Assembly: GCA_012964825.1 (NCBI GenBank) | Contig: DTTI01000084.1 | Coordinates: 62,001-126,000 of the forward strand | Origin: Candidatus Neomarinimicrobiota bacterium | Lineage (GTDB): Bacteria > Fidelibacterota > Marinisomatia > Marinisomatales > S15-B10 | DNA: 64,000 nt | Reading direction: 5' to 3' | Shown here: positions 1-9,053 of the stretch, one piece after another | Numbering within the stretch: the stretch's first letter is position 1 | Layout of the letters: every line of letters starts with the position of its first letter | Notes under the pieces: model-generated | The model's input: only the letters and a program-made list of their open reading frames with translations | What the model was told of the DNA's origin: nothing | Database searches by the model: none | Position numbers and translations under genes: made by a program

Positions 1-660
1 ATCCTTTGGACAAACAGCACTGCACTCACCCACAAAAGTGCATTCCCAGATTCCATCGTGGCTGGCGATGACTTCCTGCCGGGCATCCCTGCCCTGGTCC
101 CGGGAGTCCAAGTTGTACCGTTGGGCAAGGGCAATGGCGGCGGGTCCGACAAAGGTAGAATCAAGAGCATAAACGGGACAGGCAGCATAACAGAGCATGC
201 AGTTAATACACATAGAGTACTGTTTATAATGAGCCAGCTCATTAGGGGACTGAAGGTATTCACCCTCCTCCAGAGGCTTCTCCTCACCTTCCGTCCGAAT
301 AATGTATGGCTGTATCTCTGTTAGTTTTGTCATAAAGTCATCCATTTCGAAGATGAGATCCCGCTCTACAGGAAAACCTGTTAATGGTTCTATACGGATT
401 TTATTTGGGTAGTAGTCCTTTAAAAATGCGGCGCATGATAGTTTCGGTACACCGTTGAGCATCATCCCGCAACTACCACAGACGCCCATCTGGCAAGACC
501 AGCGGTAGGAAAGCGTTCCATCGATCTCGTCTTTAATGTGATTGATGGCGTCCAGCACTACCCAGTCTTCACGGAACGGGACCTTGTATGTCTGAAAGGA
601 GGGCTCGCTCTCTTTCTCAGGTTGGTAGCGGAAGATTTCCAATTTCATGGTTTCTGCCAT
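1..660 (-). CDS. frdB: Fumarate reductase/succinate dehydrogenase iron-sulfur subunit (3' end outside window)
   Basis: Only the first 220 codons are inside the window; the gene runs off the left edge. It carries electrons between the flavoprotein and the membrane quinone site. Translating the minus strand from ATG at 660 shows the [2Fe-2S] motif (SCQMGVCGSCG), then CINCMLCYAACP for the [4Fe-4S] cluster, and the start of the third cluster motif (CTFVGECSAVCP) at the edge. An AGAAGG ribosome site lies about a dozen bases before the start. It follows frdA by 10 bp, the order seen in E. coli frdABCD, so membrane anchors may follow outside the window. Assignment to the Frd rather than Sdh type rests mainly on the neighbouring flavoprotein. 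Confidence 0.93.
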   Translation of the reverse strand, partial: MAETMKLEIFRYQPEKESEPSFQTYKVPFREDWVVLDAINHIKDEIDGTLSYRWSCQMGVCGSCGMMLNGVPKLSCAAFLKDYYPNKIRIEPLTGFPVERDLIFEMDDFMTKLTEIQPYIIRTEGEEKPLEEGEYLQSPNELAHYKQYSMCINCMLCYAACPVYALDSTFVGPAAIALAQRYNLDSRDQGRDARQEVIASHDGIWECTFVGECSAVCPKD

Positions 661-670
661 TGTTTATAAT

Positions 671-2431
671 TTATCCTTCTTTTCCATAAACCCTTTCTCC
701 AGGCGGCCATTTAGTAATCACCACATCTTTATAATCCATGCGGGGTTCAGTATCATTTCGGTATGCTAAAGAATGCTTTAAAAATTTTTCATCATCCCTG
801 TCGGGGAAGTCAGTTCGCTGGTGAGAGCCCCTGCTTTCCGTTCTTTCCAGAGCACTATAGGTGATGGCTTCTGCAACATCCAACATGAACTCGAGTTCTA
901 GTGCTGAGGTTAATTCAGTGTTAAAATTGAAACTTCTGTCCTCCATTATAATATTGGAAAACCGGTCTTTAAGTTCTTTTATTTTATTGCATGTTTCTTT
1001 CAAACTTTTCTCTGAGCGATAGATGCCGACACTCGTTTCCATCGTTTCGTTCATTTCTTGCCGAAGAGAAAAAATTCTTTCCGTCCCCCCTTCTTTTCTA
1101 AAGAAGTTTATCCCGATCCGTTCTTGTTCATCGGCAGCTTGCAGTTCCAGTGAGGCCGTGTTAAGATGGGGGTTCTCCAATGCAAACTGGGCCGCTGCCT
1201 TCCCTGCGCGACTCCCAAACACCAGAAGTTCCGTCAGGGAGTTCGATCCCAGGCGATTGGCCCCGTTGATAGAGATGCAGGCACACTCCCCGGCAGCGTA
1301 CAAACCGGGAAGGGCAGTAGCCCCTGTGATGTCAGTATCGATCCCTCCCATCATGTAGTGGACGACGGGTCTCACTGGGATTGGTTCATATACGGGATCA
1401 ATGCCAGCATAATTATTGGATAACTCCCGGACAAAGGGAATCTTTTTATCAATTTTCTTTTCACCTAAGTGACGAATGTCGAGATGGACTACGTGGCCAT
1501 ATGGACCGGAGATAGTTCTTCCTTTTTCTCTTTCCGCCACGAAAGCCTGACTCAGCCGATCCCGGGGACCCAGTTCCATGCTTTTTTTTACTGGATGCTT
1601 TGAATCATTAATATCCAACGGCTTGCCCAAGTCGTAATCCTGAAGGTATCTATAGCCGTCTTTATTCACCATGATTCCGCCTTCCCCCCGGGCTGCTTCC
1701 GTAATGAGAATACCCGTGCCAGGGAGTCCAGTGGGATGGTACTGGATAAATTCCATATCTTTTAGCGGTACACCGGCCCGGTACGCCATGGACATCCCGT
1801 CGCCCGTTTTGATGGCACCATTGGTCGTGAACGGGAAAACTCGTCCTGCTCCGCCTGTACACATTATCACCGACCTGCCGGTAATCGCCTCCACCTTGCC
1901 GGAGCGAAGTTCGATGGTAGCTACACCTTGGCACCGGCCATTCTCCACCAGAATTTTTGTGGCGAACCATTCATCGTAGCGGGTAATGTTGTTGTACTTA
2001 AGGGAGGTCTGAAAGAGAGTGTGGAGCATGTGGAAACCGGTTTTGTCAGCGGCAAACCATGTCCGCTCAATCTTCATCCCCCCGAAGGGCCTCGTCGCCA
2101 CCGTCCCATCAGTTTCCCGGCTCCACGGACAACCCCAGTGCTCCATTTGGATTAATTCTCTGGGAGCTTCGTTCACAAAAAGTTCCACCGCATCTTGATC
2201 ACACATCCAGGCCCCGCCGGCTATGGTATCATTGATGTGGTTTTCCAGAGAATCGTTATCTTTGATAACAGCCGCCGCGCCGCCCTCTGCTGCCACAGTG
2301 TGGCTCCGCATGGGATAGACCTTACTCACAACCGCGACACTTAAGCTTGGGTTCGTTTCGGCGATGGAAATTGCAGCTCGGAGTCCTGCGCCTCCGCCCC
2401 CGACCATGACAATGTCGTGATCTGTAATCAT
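671..2431 (-). CDS. frdA: Fumarate reductase/succinate dehydrogenase flavoprotein subunit, FrdA type
   Basis: Flavoprotein that interconverts fumarate and succinate at the cytoplasmic side of complex II. The 586-residue product closely follows E. coli FrdA from memory: a dinucleotide-binding [10 protein letters not shown] near residues 11-20, the SHTVAAEGG segment with His44 as the expected covalent FAD ligand, [11 protein letters not shown], the catalytic-Arg region EAARGEGG, and the FAD-binding [10 protein letters not shown] near the C-terminus. The C-terminal KRVYG/ERVYG ending is also shared with FrdA. The gene is upstream of frdB with a 10-bp gap. Direction in vivo (fumarate reduction or succinate oxidation) cannot be read from sequence; no separate sdh genes are visible here. 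Confidence 0.95.
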   Translation of the reverse strand: MITDHDIVMVGGGGAGLRAAISIAETNPSLSVAVVSKVYPMRSHTVAAEGGAAAVIKDNDSLENHINDTIAGGAWMCDQDAVELFVNEAPRELIQMEHWGCPWSRETDGTVATRPFGGMKIERTWFAADKTGFHMLHTLFQTSLKYNNITRYDEWFATKILVENGRCQGVATIELRSGKVEAITGRSVIMCTGGAGRVFPFTTNGAIKTGDGMSMAYRAGVPLKDMEFIQYHPTGLPGTGILITEAARGEGGIMVNKDGYRYLQDYDLGKPLDINDSKHPVKKSMELGPRDRLSQAFVAEREKGRTISGPYGHVVHLDIRHLGEKKIDKKIPFVRELSNNYAGIDPVYEPIPVRPVVHYMMGGIDTDITGATALPGLYAAGECACISINGANRLGSNSLTELLVFGSRAGKAAAQFALENPHLNTASLELQAADEQERIGINFFRKEGGTERIFSLRQEMNETMETSVGIYRSEKSLKETCNKIKELKDRFSNIIMEDRSFNFNTELTSALELEFMLDVAEAITYSALERTESRGSHQRTDFPDRDDEKFLKHSLAYRNDTEPRMDYKDVVITKWPPGERVYGKEG

Positions 2432-2824
2432 TTAAGATGGGCCAGAGAAGTAAAGATACTGGTGATCATGGCTGAACAGCTGGAAAAATTACAAAACAGG
2501 GAGGGGAAAAATCATCCCCAATTATTATGAATTTCAAAAAAACATAGGAGATCAGTTATCTCTCGATGTCAGCATCTATAATCTGAAAAAAGGATAGAAA
2601 GTGGTAAGGCATTCAGGCAAATAATCATTCTAGTCAAAGGCAGAAAAATCCCTGAGGCTAAATTGGAGAGCACCTCATTGGCAGCCGGTAATAATACGTC
2701 GGCCAAGCTGTTTGTAGTAGCTAAAATTTCGCAATTGGCACTTCTACCTCAACACCTAATTTCTTTGACACCAATTCTGACAGGGCTTAGTTTGTAGCTT
2801 TGACCTTACTAAGAAAGCAACTCT
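2432..2824. other. Intergenic region between divergent frdA and ggt
   Basis: This 393-bp gap must hold the promoters of two divergent units. I see no convincing protein gene; the longest ATG frames are about 20 codons. A GGGGA-7 nt-TCCCC inverted repeat lies near 2507-2523, on the frdA upstream side. A possible promoter for the plus-strand gene is listed separately. No tRNA or repeat was recognised. Confidence 0.6.
2765..2793 (+). promoter_or_regulatory. Possible sigma70-type promoter for the GGT gene
   Basis: A perfect TTGACA at 2765-2770 is followed after 17 bases by TAGTTT, which matches the -10 consensus at only three positions. It ends about 30 bases before the GTG start. The -35 box and spacing fit, but the weak -10 box makes this tentative. 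Confidence 0.25.
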
Positions 2825-4363
2825 GTGGATAAAAACATCATAGCAGCAGGTGACAAGACTACCGTGGAAGCAGCCAAGGAAATTCTATGGCTAGGTGGCA
2901 ATGCATACGATGCAGCTGTAGCAGCGGTGTTTACATCAATGACGGCAGAACCGTGTCTCACCAGTCTAGGCGGCGGCGGGCATTTTATGGCCTATCCGTC
3001 TGGTAGCAAGCCGATCCTGTTCGACTTTTTTGTTGACATGCCGAGCGGCGTGATTGAACCAAAACAGATGGAGTTTTTTGATATTGAGGTTGACTTTGGC
3101 CCGGAGCAACAGCAGTTCCACATAGGAAAAGGGTCCATTGCAGTGCCCGGAACAGCGGCAGGTCTCCTCCACGTTCACAAAGGGCTGGGAAAGCTAAAGA
3201 GAAAGGATCTAATGGCTCCTGCCATCCGCGCAGCTAAAGAAGGGACGGTTCTTTCTGACGCGCAAGCTTATCTAGTAAAGATTCTGGCACCCATTCTTAA
3301 TTATGAAACAGCGGGTAGAAGACTTTTTTCACCTGATGAAAGACTGCTTCAAACTGGTGACAGATTGGCCATTCCCGACTTGGCTGATTTCCTGGATGGT
3401 TTGGCCTGTGAGGGGGTTGATCTGATGTATAAAGGTGAAGTGGCTGACAGGATTGTAGAATGGGTAGGAGAAGAAGGCTTCTTGAGGAAAGCAGATTTGG
3501 AGCAGTATGAAGTGAAGGAGAGGACACCTATTACTACTAATTTTTTCGGCCACAAGGTCTATCTCAATCCACCACCTGCTATGAGCGGCATTCTTGTCGA
3601 TTTTACGTTCTGTCTTCTGGAGCAGGTGATTCTTTCCGCGGGGTCGTCAATCGAATTGAAAGATGTGGCCTTAGCCCTGTCGATGACTAATGAGGCGCGG
3701 CGGAACAAACTTCCTGAGGGAACTGTTATGAGCGGCCGCTCCCGTTTTTGCATGGACAAGGACTTCCAGACGTATGTTGAGGACTTCCCGACAAAACGGC
3801 CGAGGGGAGACAATAACCAAGAACCCACCTCCCGAGGTGCCACTACGCAGGTTAGCATTTTGGACACGGAGGGGAATGCCGCCAGCGTTACCACCACAAA
3901 CGGTGAAGGGTGTGGTTATATACTGCCGGGTCTTGGCTTTATGTTGAACAATATGTTGGGCGAGGAGGATTTAAACCCTCATGGGTTTCATCTTCATAAA
4001 CCCGGGGACCGCCTACCATCCATGGTGGCCCCTACCATTGTGACGAAAGATGGTGTGCCTGTCATGGTAACGGGCAGTGCAGGGAGTAACAGGATTCGTT
4101 CGGCAATTGTTCAGGTGATTACCAATGTTCTCTGCGGTGGCATGGAGATAAAGGAAGCCGTTGTGGCGCCGCGGATTCATGTAGAGGGGGACACGTTACA
4201 AGTGGAGCCAGGTGTGAATGAAGTACAACTGAGAAAGCTGACAGATTTTTTTGAGATTCATCAATGGAATGAGATGAATCTATATTTCGGTGGTGCCAAT
4301 TCTGTGACATCCTACGGAGGTGCCGGTGATCCTCGCCGTGGCGGGGCTGCGGCAACTGTATAA
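2825..4363 (+). CDS. ggt: Gamma-glutamyltransferase family protein (cytoplasmic-looking)
   Basis: Ntn-hydrolase family enzyme expected to cleave or transfer gamma-glutamyl groups of glutathione-like peptides. The 512-residue product shows the family N-terminus (LGGNAYDAAVAA), the GATTQVSILD segment where Thr340 should become the nucleophile after autocleavage, and the PTIV...VTGSAGSNRI region that matches the PTIVVKDG/GGSRI region of E. coli GGT. Classical GGTs are about 580 residues with a signal peptide; this one starts directly at the catalytic fold at a GTG codon and has no signal peptide, so it probably works in the cytoplasm. It converges on a gamma-glutamyl hydrolase and a glutamate-cysteine ligase, which supports a gamma-glutamyl role. 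The substrate is unknown. Confidence 0.85.
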   Translation: MDKNIIAAGDKTTVEAAKEILWLGGNAYDAAVAAVFTSMTAEPCLTSLGGGGHFMAYPSGSKPILFDFFVDMPSGVIEPKQMEFFDIEVDFGPEQQQFHIGKGSIAVPGTAAGLLHVHKGLGKLKRKDLMAPAIRAAKEGTVLSDAQAYLVKILAPILNYETAGRRLFSPDERLLQTGDRLAIPDLADFLDGLACEGVDLMYKGEVADRIVEWVGEEGFLRKADLEQYEVKERTPITTNFFGHKVYLNPPPAMSGILVDFTFCLLEQVILSAGSSIELKDVALALSMTNEARRNKLPEGTVMSGRSRFCMDKDFQTYVEDFPTKRPRGDNNQEPTSRGATTQVSILDTEGNAASVTTTNGEGCGYILPGLGFMLNNMLGEEDLNPHGFHLHKPGDRLPSMVAPTIVTKDGVPVMVTGSAGSNRIRSAIVQVITNVLCGGMEIKEAVVAPRIHVEGDTLQVEPGVNEVQLRKLTDFFEIHQWNEMNLYFGGANSVTSYGGAGDPRRGGAAATV

Positions 4364-4402
4364 TCACGATATTTGATTGAAAGAGTGCTTTTCCTCGCCT
4401 GA

Positions 4403-5122
4403 TTAGTCGGCAGCTTCTTCCACCAGCCATTTAAACAGCTTCATCTGTATTTCATCGTGCTGCATCTGTTCAGGATGCCACTGGATGGCGAGGAATTTTG
4501 CTTCTCCGTTAACGGATTCGACAGCCTCGATAAGACCATCAGGAGCATACGCCACTGGTGTGAGGTTTTTCCCAAGGTCACGAATGCCCTGGTGGTGAGT
4601 GCTGTTCACTGTAGGCGTGTTGCTTCCCAGAACATTCCTGAGAAGACTTGACTGGTGAATTTCAATAGCATGATTCACCACTGGACCTTTGTAATCACCG
4701 TGATCCAGTGCACCTTTAAGTTGCGAAGGGACATCTTCGTAAAGTGTGCCGCCGTTCATGACATTGATGAGTTGGATCCCGGCACAGATGGCGAGGATCG
4801 GCTTGTTCCTCTTAGCGAATGCGTCGAAAATCTTCCGGTCGAAGGAAACTCGAGCGGGGTGCATGGGCTCCTCACCCTTCAAATCGTATGGAGCACCACC
4901 ATAGATTTTGATGGGGAGATCAGGACCACCGGTCAGAATCAACCCGTTTAGTTGATCGGCAATATTGGAAACGTGGTGTTCTTTTTCGGGATAAGTGAGA
5001 AGAAGTGGGACGCCATCCGCTTTCCAGATGCTCTGACTATATGTTTCTCTCGTCATGTGCCAATAGGCATTCTCCTTAACGAAGTATCCCGGTGCAATGC
5101 CGATTAAAGGATTAATTCTCAC
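4403..5122 (-). CDS. Class I glutamine amidotransferase-like gamma-glutamyl hydrolase (peptidase C26, PuuD-like)
   Basis: Hydrolase of the C26 family, which cuts gamma-glutamyl amide bonds (the family includes PuuD, acting on gamma-glutamyl-GABA, and gamma-glutamyl hydrolases). The 239-residue product carries the oxyanion-strand segment LTGGPD, the nucleophile elbow AICAGIQ with Cys113, and the IQWHPEQ motif giving His216 and Glu218 of the triad. It starts 10 bp after the stop of the glutamate-cysteine ligase gene, so the two are very likely co-transcribed. That context favours a role in degrading or editing gamma-glutamyl peptides. No polyamine genes are nearby, so the puuD name is not used. 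Confidence 0.85.
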   Translation of the reverse strand: MRINPLIGIAPGYFVKENAYWHMTRETYSQSIWKADGVPLLLTYPEKEHHVSNIADQLNGLILTGGPDLPIKIYGGAPYDLKGEEPMHPARVSFDRKIFDAFAKRNKPILAICAGIQLINVMNGGTLYEDVPSQLKGALDHGDYKGPVVNHAIEIHQSSLLRNVLGSNTPTVNSTHHQGIRDLGKNLTPVAYAPDGLIEAVESVNGEAKFLAIQWHPEQMQHDEIQMKLFKWLVEEAAD

Positions 5123-5132
5123 TTTTATATCT

Positions 5133-6527
5133 TCATGGCTTTGTTATCTCTTTTAACAGATCTTTTTGCTCTTCCCACCGGTCTTTCAGGAACTGTTCCA
5201 CACTTTTCCCAGACTTTTCAAATGATGCCTGAGTTGAGAGAGAAAAAGGCCCTACCGATAAAAACTCTTCAGCAAAAAGTGCTAGAAATTGCTTTTCTCT
5301 ATTGTCAGCCAACCCTTCCAAAGCAAAGGATAAAAACTGTTCACACCATGCCCGCAATGTTTGTCCCGCGACCTCATAGGATAAATCGAGCGTCTGCGCC
5401 ATTGCATTCAGCTGTTGCCGATCTTCATCGGACCATTTTGCGCAAATCCCCATAACTTTTTCAAGCGAATCTGGTGAACGAAGTATCCCCTGGAAAAAAG
5501 CAGCGGGTACCAGTTCATAGCCAAAAGGGGGGCGGTCTGGGCCACGGATCTCAAGAACATGTTTAAAACGAACCTGTGTAAATATCTGGTGCAGAGCTGT
5601 CATGACGTCACCCGACTCTAGTTCACCGCGGCTGCCAAGAGAGTCGAGCCACCTTCCCAGGGTCCCGTCATAGGTGCCTATTGAGCCATCTTTTTCAAAT
5701 GTGAAAAGGGTGGGAGTGTTAAGAACATAGGTTATAAAGTTGTCCACTAGGCCATCAGGCGATTTTATGCCGTGATCAAATAGGCAGTTGCTCCTGATGG
5801 GGTCCGTATTCCGCCAAATGATCTCTCGCATGTTCCGGCTGCCTGTAGGTTCACCTCTGTAAAAAGGGGCGTTTGCAAAAATAAGTGCAATGAACGGGTG
5901 AAGACAATCGGATACAAAGGCCAACCTTTCCGCCTCTTCCAGGGAAGTATAGTCCAGGTTGATCTGGACGCTGGCTGTGTTGAGCATCATTTCGTGACCG
6001 TGCGTTCCAGTCTCGGTAAACCGTTCGTGCATTAGTTTGTATTTCATGTGATTTATAATAGTTATATCACCGGCGGGGACAACAGGCTCCAGCGCAAGAT
6101 CGGACACTATGAGATTTTCCTCTTCAGAGATGTGAAGAAGATTTGCTATATAAGTTTTCCATTCATTACCCAGATCGCGAAGAAACCTGTGGGGCTCTGA
6201 GGCGTACTCCATCTGGCCACCCGGTTCGATGGAGAGGATCGGGGCGATACCCTTTTCAGAGTTCTTATCTTCAAGGCGAACTTTCAAATCTGATGTAGAA
6301 ATAGAGGTGCCCGGATTGACGGGAATTCTCTTCATTTCGTGATCGTAGATGAGATTCTCCACCTCTAGTCCGACGCAGAGATCACTCATGGATCGCAACT
6401 GTGAGGTGATCACCTTTTTTACTTCCGAGTTTAATTCAAAGGGTGACATGAGAAACGAAGTGGCTGGGTCAATAATGGAGATTACTCTTTTCTGGTGACT
6501 GGAGACAAGTAAAAGTTGGTGATGCAC
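5133..6527 (-). CDS. gshA: Glutamate-cysteine ligase, GCS2 (plant/EgtA-like) type
   Basis: ATP-dependent ligase that makes gamma-glutamylcysteine, the first step to glutathione or related thiols. Recognisable features are the N-terminal GLEVENLIYD, ISIEPGGQMEYASEPH and MLNTASVQINLD segments, which match the plant-type GCS2 fold. The 464-codon frame opens with GTG at 6527, but no good ribosome site is visible; homology begins after Met27 (ATG at 6449, followed by SPFELNSEV), which may be the true start. No glutathione synthetase (gshB) lies in the window, so the end product may be glutathione, gamma-glutamylcysteine or another gamma-glutamyl compound. It heads the unit with the C26 hydrolase. 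Confidence 0.83.
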   Translation of the reverse strand: MHHQLLLVSSHQKRVISIIDPATSFLMSPFELNSEVKKVITSQLRSMSDLCVGLEVENLIYDHEMKRIPVNPGTSISTSDLKVRLEDKNSEKGIAPILSIEPGGQMEYASEPHRFLRDLGNEWKTYIANLLHISEEENLIVSDLALEPVVPAGDITIINHMKYKLMHERFTETGTHGHEMMLNTASVQINLDYTSLEEAERLAFVSDCLHPFIALIFANAPFYRGEPTGSRNMREIIWRNTDPIRSNCLFDHGIKSPDGLVDNFITYVLNTPTLFTFEKDGSIGTYDGTLGRWLDSLGSRGELESGDVMTALHQIFTQVRFKHVLEIRGPDRPPFGYELVPAAFFQGILRSPDSLEKVMGICAKWSDEDRQQLNAMAQTLDLSYEVAGQTLRAWCEQFLSFALEGLADNREKQFLALFAEEFLSVGPFSLSTQASFEKSGKSVEQFLKDRWEEQKDLLKEITKP

Positions 6528-6616
6528 CTTGCCATAAGTTTATCTGTTTAGTACTTTCATTACCACAGCAAGAAACATCAAAAGTTTTTAATTGATATTT
6601 CTAAGGAGAATTAATT

Positions 6617-7294
6617 ATGAGCGGAACATTGGTCTCTTTTCAAGCCAATGGCCGGACCTGTGACGGCTATCTTTCGGTTCCCGATTCCGGGGGCGGCCCG
6701 GCTGTCATTGTTCTTCAAGAATGGTGGGGTTTGGTTGATCATATCAAGGATGTAGCGGATCGTTTTGCAAACAGTGGCTTTACTGCTTTGGCTCCAGATC
6801 TCTATCACGGAGAATCAACAACTCAACCCGATGATGCCGGGAGGCTTATGATGGCCCTAAACATTGGGGAAACGGAGAAGGATCTTGCTGGTGCTGTAAA
6901 GTTTCTTGTAGATCACAATTCAGTTTCCAGTGATAAGGTTGGTACGATCGGTTTCTGTATGGGGGGACAGCTATCTCTCTTTGCCGCCTGTGCGAATCCA
7001 CAGATCGGTGCCTGTATTGATTTCTATGGTATTCACCCGAACATCCAGCCAGACTTTAAGAATCTGGCGGCACCGGTGTTGGGAATTTTTGCTGAGAATG
7101 ATGAGTTTGTGACTCCTGGGAATGTAGATGAACTGAAAGTATTGCTAGAGTCACAAGGTCACGAGCCGGATTTCCACATCTATCCAGGTGTAAACCACGC
7201 TTTTTTTAACGACTCCCGGCCGGATGTTTACGATGTGCAAGCCGCCACCGATGCTTGGGAGAAAGTAACAACTTTCTTTGGTGAGAATCTGTAA
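6617..7294 (+). CDS. Dienelactone hydrolase family protein
   Basis: Small alpha/beta hydrolase of the dienelactone hydrolase family, cytoplasmic, 225 residues. The triad is visible: nucleophile Cys114 in GFCMGG, Asp162 in AENDE and His194 in GVNHAFF; Glu in LQEWWG matches the residue that contacts the Cys in the resting state of DLH. A strong AAGGAGA ribosome site lies just before the ATG. Family members cleave dienelactones in chloroaromatic breakdown, but many act on other esters or carboxylesters; no aromatic-degradation genes are nearby. It is followed after 3 bp by a DUF4430-like gene in the same transcript. Confidence 0.9.
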   Translation: MSGTLVSFQANGRTCDGYLSVPDSGGGPAVIVLQEWWGLVDHIKDVADRFANSGFTALAPDLYHGESTTQPDDAGRLMMALNIGETEKDLAGAVKFLVDHNSVSSDKVGTIGFCMGGQLSLFAACANPQIGACIDFYGIHPNIQPDFKNLAAPVLGIFAENDEFVTPGNVDELKVLLESQGHEPDFHIYPGVNHAFFNDSRPDVYDVQAATDAWEKVTTFFGENL

Positions 7295-7297
7295 CCT

Positions 7298-7606
7298 TTG
7301 AAAAACTTGCTGGACAGCCAGCGGGAATCGTTCCACGCTCGTGTCATCATCATTGAGGGGGATGGAGAGTCTTCTGTTCTCGATCTACTGAAAGTTGAAC
7401 ATGAGGTTCTTGTAGCAGATGATTCTGTACATCGGGGAATGATTACATCCATTGACGGGCTGCAAAATTCTGACTCCGAGTTCTGGAGGTACGCGGTGGG
7501 AAATACAAAAATCCCAAAGCCGGCCTCCAAGACTATACCGGGAAAAGGTGATCTTATTATATGGTGGTTTGGAATTGACCCTGAGCCGCCAAAACTCCAG
7601 ACATAA
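7298..7606 (+). CDS. Small DUF4430-like (transcobalamin C-terminal-like) protein
   Basis: A 102-residue protein starting at TTG three bases after the dienelactone hydrolase stop. The pattern SSVLDLLK, then GMITSIDGL, then FWRYAVGNTKIPK and GDLIIWWF resembles the small DUF4430 domain found at the C-terminus of transcobalamin and in some bacterial surface proteins. It has no signal peptide, which is odd for that family. Function is unknown; it is likely translated by coupling, because the only start is TTG. A terminator follows directly, so this is the last gene of the unit. Confidence 0.6.
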   Translation: MKNLLDSQRESFHARVIIIEGDGESSVLDLLKVEHEVLVADDSVHRGMITSIDGLQNSDSEFWRYAVGNTKIPKPASKTIPGKGDLIIWWFGIDPEPPKLQT

Positions 7607-7608
7607 AA

Positions 7609-7632
7609 AAACCGCGCTTTGGCGGTTTCTTT
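7609..7632. terminator. Bidirectional rho-independent terminator
   Basis: Stem AAACCGC (7609-7615), 6-nt loop, GCGGTTT (7622-7628), then CTTT on the plus strand. A run of seven A's at 7605-7611, overlapping the left arm, gives a U-tract for transcripts on the minus strand. It sits between the convergent DUF4430-like gene and nuoB and can serve both. Confidence 0.8.
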
Positions 7633-7667
7633 AGTGAAGGTCTCTCCTTTATGCGAGGGAGGGGTAG

Positions 7668-8234
7668 TCAGGCTTCTGTGGATGCTATTTTTTTACTGCC
7701 TTTGACCTGCTTGGAAAACAGTTCTCGAATATTCTTGGAGATTGTGTCTTTCAATGTCGTTTCCTTGAGAATCTGCTCCTGAAGTTTCAAGAGACCTTCA
7801 ATGAGAGATTCAGGTCTTGGCGGACATCCAGGGACATAAACATCTACCGGCACCACAAGATCAACACCTTTAAGTACATGATAACCGTACTGCCAGTAGG
7901 GGCCACCACTGGTAGCGCAGCTACCCATGGAAACAACGTACTTGGGGTCGGCCATCTGCTCATATAGTCGTTTGACACGAAGAGCCATTTTCATGGTGAC
8001 GGTTCCGGCAACTATCATCACATCAGCCTGTCTTGGTGATGACCTAGGCACCATACCGATCCTATCCAAATCGTGACGGGAAGCGGCGGTAGCCATCATC
8101 TCGATTGCGCAGCATGCAAGACCGAACTGGAAGTACCAGGGCGATGTCGCCCTTGCCCAGTTTACCAATTTGTTCAACGGTGCTACAATAATGTCGCCCA
8201 GTCCGCTTTTATTGCCTGCCTGATCTAAAGTCAT
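7668..8234 (-). CDS. nuoB: NADH-quinone oxidoreductase subunit B
   Basis: Complex I subunit that holds the N2 [4Fe-4S] cluster next to the quinone site. The four ligands are visible in the 188-residue product: Cys41 and Cys42 (LACCAIEM), Cys106 (GSCATSGG) and Cys137 (VPGCPPR). Length is typical. It is unusual that no other nuo gene is adjacent: upstream lies only an unrecognised 85-residue gene (3-bp gap), and downstream the terminator. The rest of complex I must be encoded elsewhere, or this copy serves another ferredoxin- or hydrogenase-linked complex. Confidence 0.93.
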   Translation of the reverse strand: MTLDQAGNKSGLGDIIVAPLNKLVNWARATSPWYFQFGLACCAIEMMATAASRHDLDRIGMVPRSSPRQADVMIVAGTVTMKMALRVKRLYEQMADPKYVVSMGSCATSGGPYWQYGYHVLKGVDLVVPVDVYVPGCPPRPESLIEGLLKLQEQILKETTLKDTISKNIRELFSKQVKGSKKIASTEA

Positions 8235-8237
8235 TTT

Positions 8238-8495
8238 TTATTCCTTAATTTGCTGAGCTGTCATGTAAACTGGTTTTTCGCCCATGAAGTCGTGATGGGG
8301 GAGAATGGCGTAACCCTGTTGATTCCGTGTGGGGCACGTTGAACAAGAGGTTGTTCCGTTTGTTCGGTGCCTCACAATATCTAATATTTTGTTGTTAGTT
8401 TCATCACCGCCCGCCACCAGCTCTTCATCTGTCTCTACATACCATCGGAGGGTCACCAGGTAGCGATAAGATTTTCTCTCTTTTTCTTTACTCAT
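8238..8495 (-). CDS. Unrecognised 85-residue protein with a CSTC motif
   Basis: I do not recognise this protein. It is hydrophilic and basic at the N-terminus (MSKEKERKSYRYLVTLRWY), has no membrane segment, and contains a single CSTC pair that could bind metal or be redox-active. It starts at ATG 8495 with a GAGGG ribosome site about 9 bases upstream, and its stop is 3 bp before nuoB, so the pair is surely one transcript. It occupies the place of nuoA in a standard nuo operon but has none of NuoA's three membrane helices. A role in complex I assembly or regulation is only a guess from position. Confidence 0.7.
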   Translation of the reverse strand: MSKEKERKSYRYLVTLRWYVETDEELVAGGDETNNKILDIVRHRTNGTTSCSTCPTRNQQGYAILPHHDFMGEKPVYMTAQQIKE

Positions 8496-9053
8496 CAGGA
8501 TATCCCTCGGATTGATTGCTAAACTTTAATCGACTGTGAATTTATACATGGTCTCTTTTTTGGCAAATCTCTTTCGCTTAAAGTGTTGTGACAAGACTAA
8601 AGACACCATTAAGGAATGCTAAACAAAGTGTCGATTTTATACCGTTATTTGCAATTGTATCAATCATGCTGTAGTCTCGAACTCCAGTCTATCTGCCGAT
8701 ACGGGCATCATTATTAGGGATTACGCCTACAGTTCGGACTGGACAAAAGAAGAGGTGTGGTAGTATAAAACTATGCTTGTAGGTGAGGAGACACTGGAGT
8801 TCTAACAGTCAATTAATTCTTCGGCAAAAATTATAGATAACAGGTTTAAATTGATACCGAGACAGGTATAATAAATAGAATCATGTGACTATATTCACGT
8901 CCATTAAATTGGGGTTAAGAACAGTGTTATGACGAAACAAACTAAAACTATAGCAGATAGTAATGTAATGATTGCTTGGAATGAAACTAACATCTCTCGA
9001 ACGGCTTGCGAATATCCCAATTGTTTTCTCAACAACCATGAAAAAGGTTTGTA
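8496..9053. other. Intergenic region between divergent nuoB unit and korA
   Basis: This is the longest gap in the window (558 bp). It holds a nested inverted repeat at 8679-8802 and a small ORF that overlaps the korA start (both listed separately). TATAAT at 8868-8873 lacks a well-spaced -35 box. No tRNA could be folded. Confidence 0.6.
8679..8802. ncRNA. Candidate structured RNA or operator: nested inverted repeats
   Basis: A perfect 10-bp inverted repeat, GAACTCCAGT at 8679-8688 and ACTGGAGTTC at 8793-8802, encloses a second pair (CCTACA near 8738 and TGTAGG near 8779) and two small hairpins (TGCC/GGCA near 8694-8707 and TAGT/ACTA near 8761-8773). The arrangement could fold as a closed multi-branch RNA of about 124 nt. 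It matches no RNA class I know (not tRNA, SRP RNA or c-di-GMP riboswitch). A chance 10-bp repeat in a gap this size is not excluded. Confidence 0.25.

Noticed and set aside
8671-8700. tRNA-like T-loop (GTTCGAGAC) on the minus strand
   Set aside because: The T-stem has a mismatch and no acceptor, D or anticodon arm could be formed around it.
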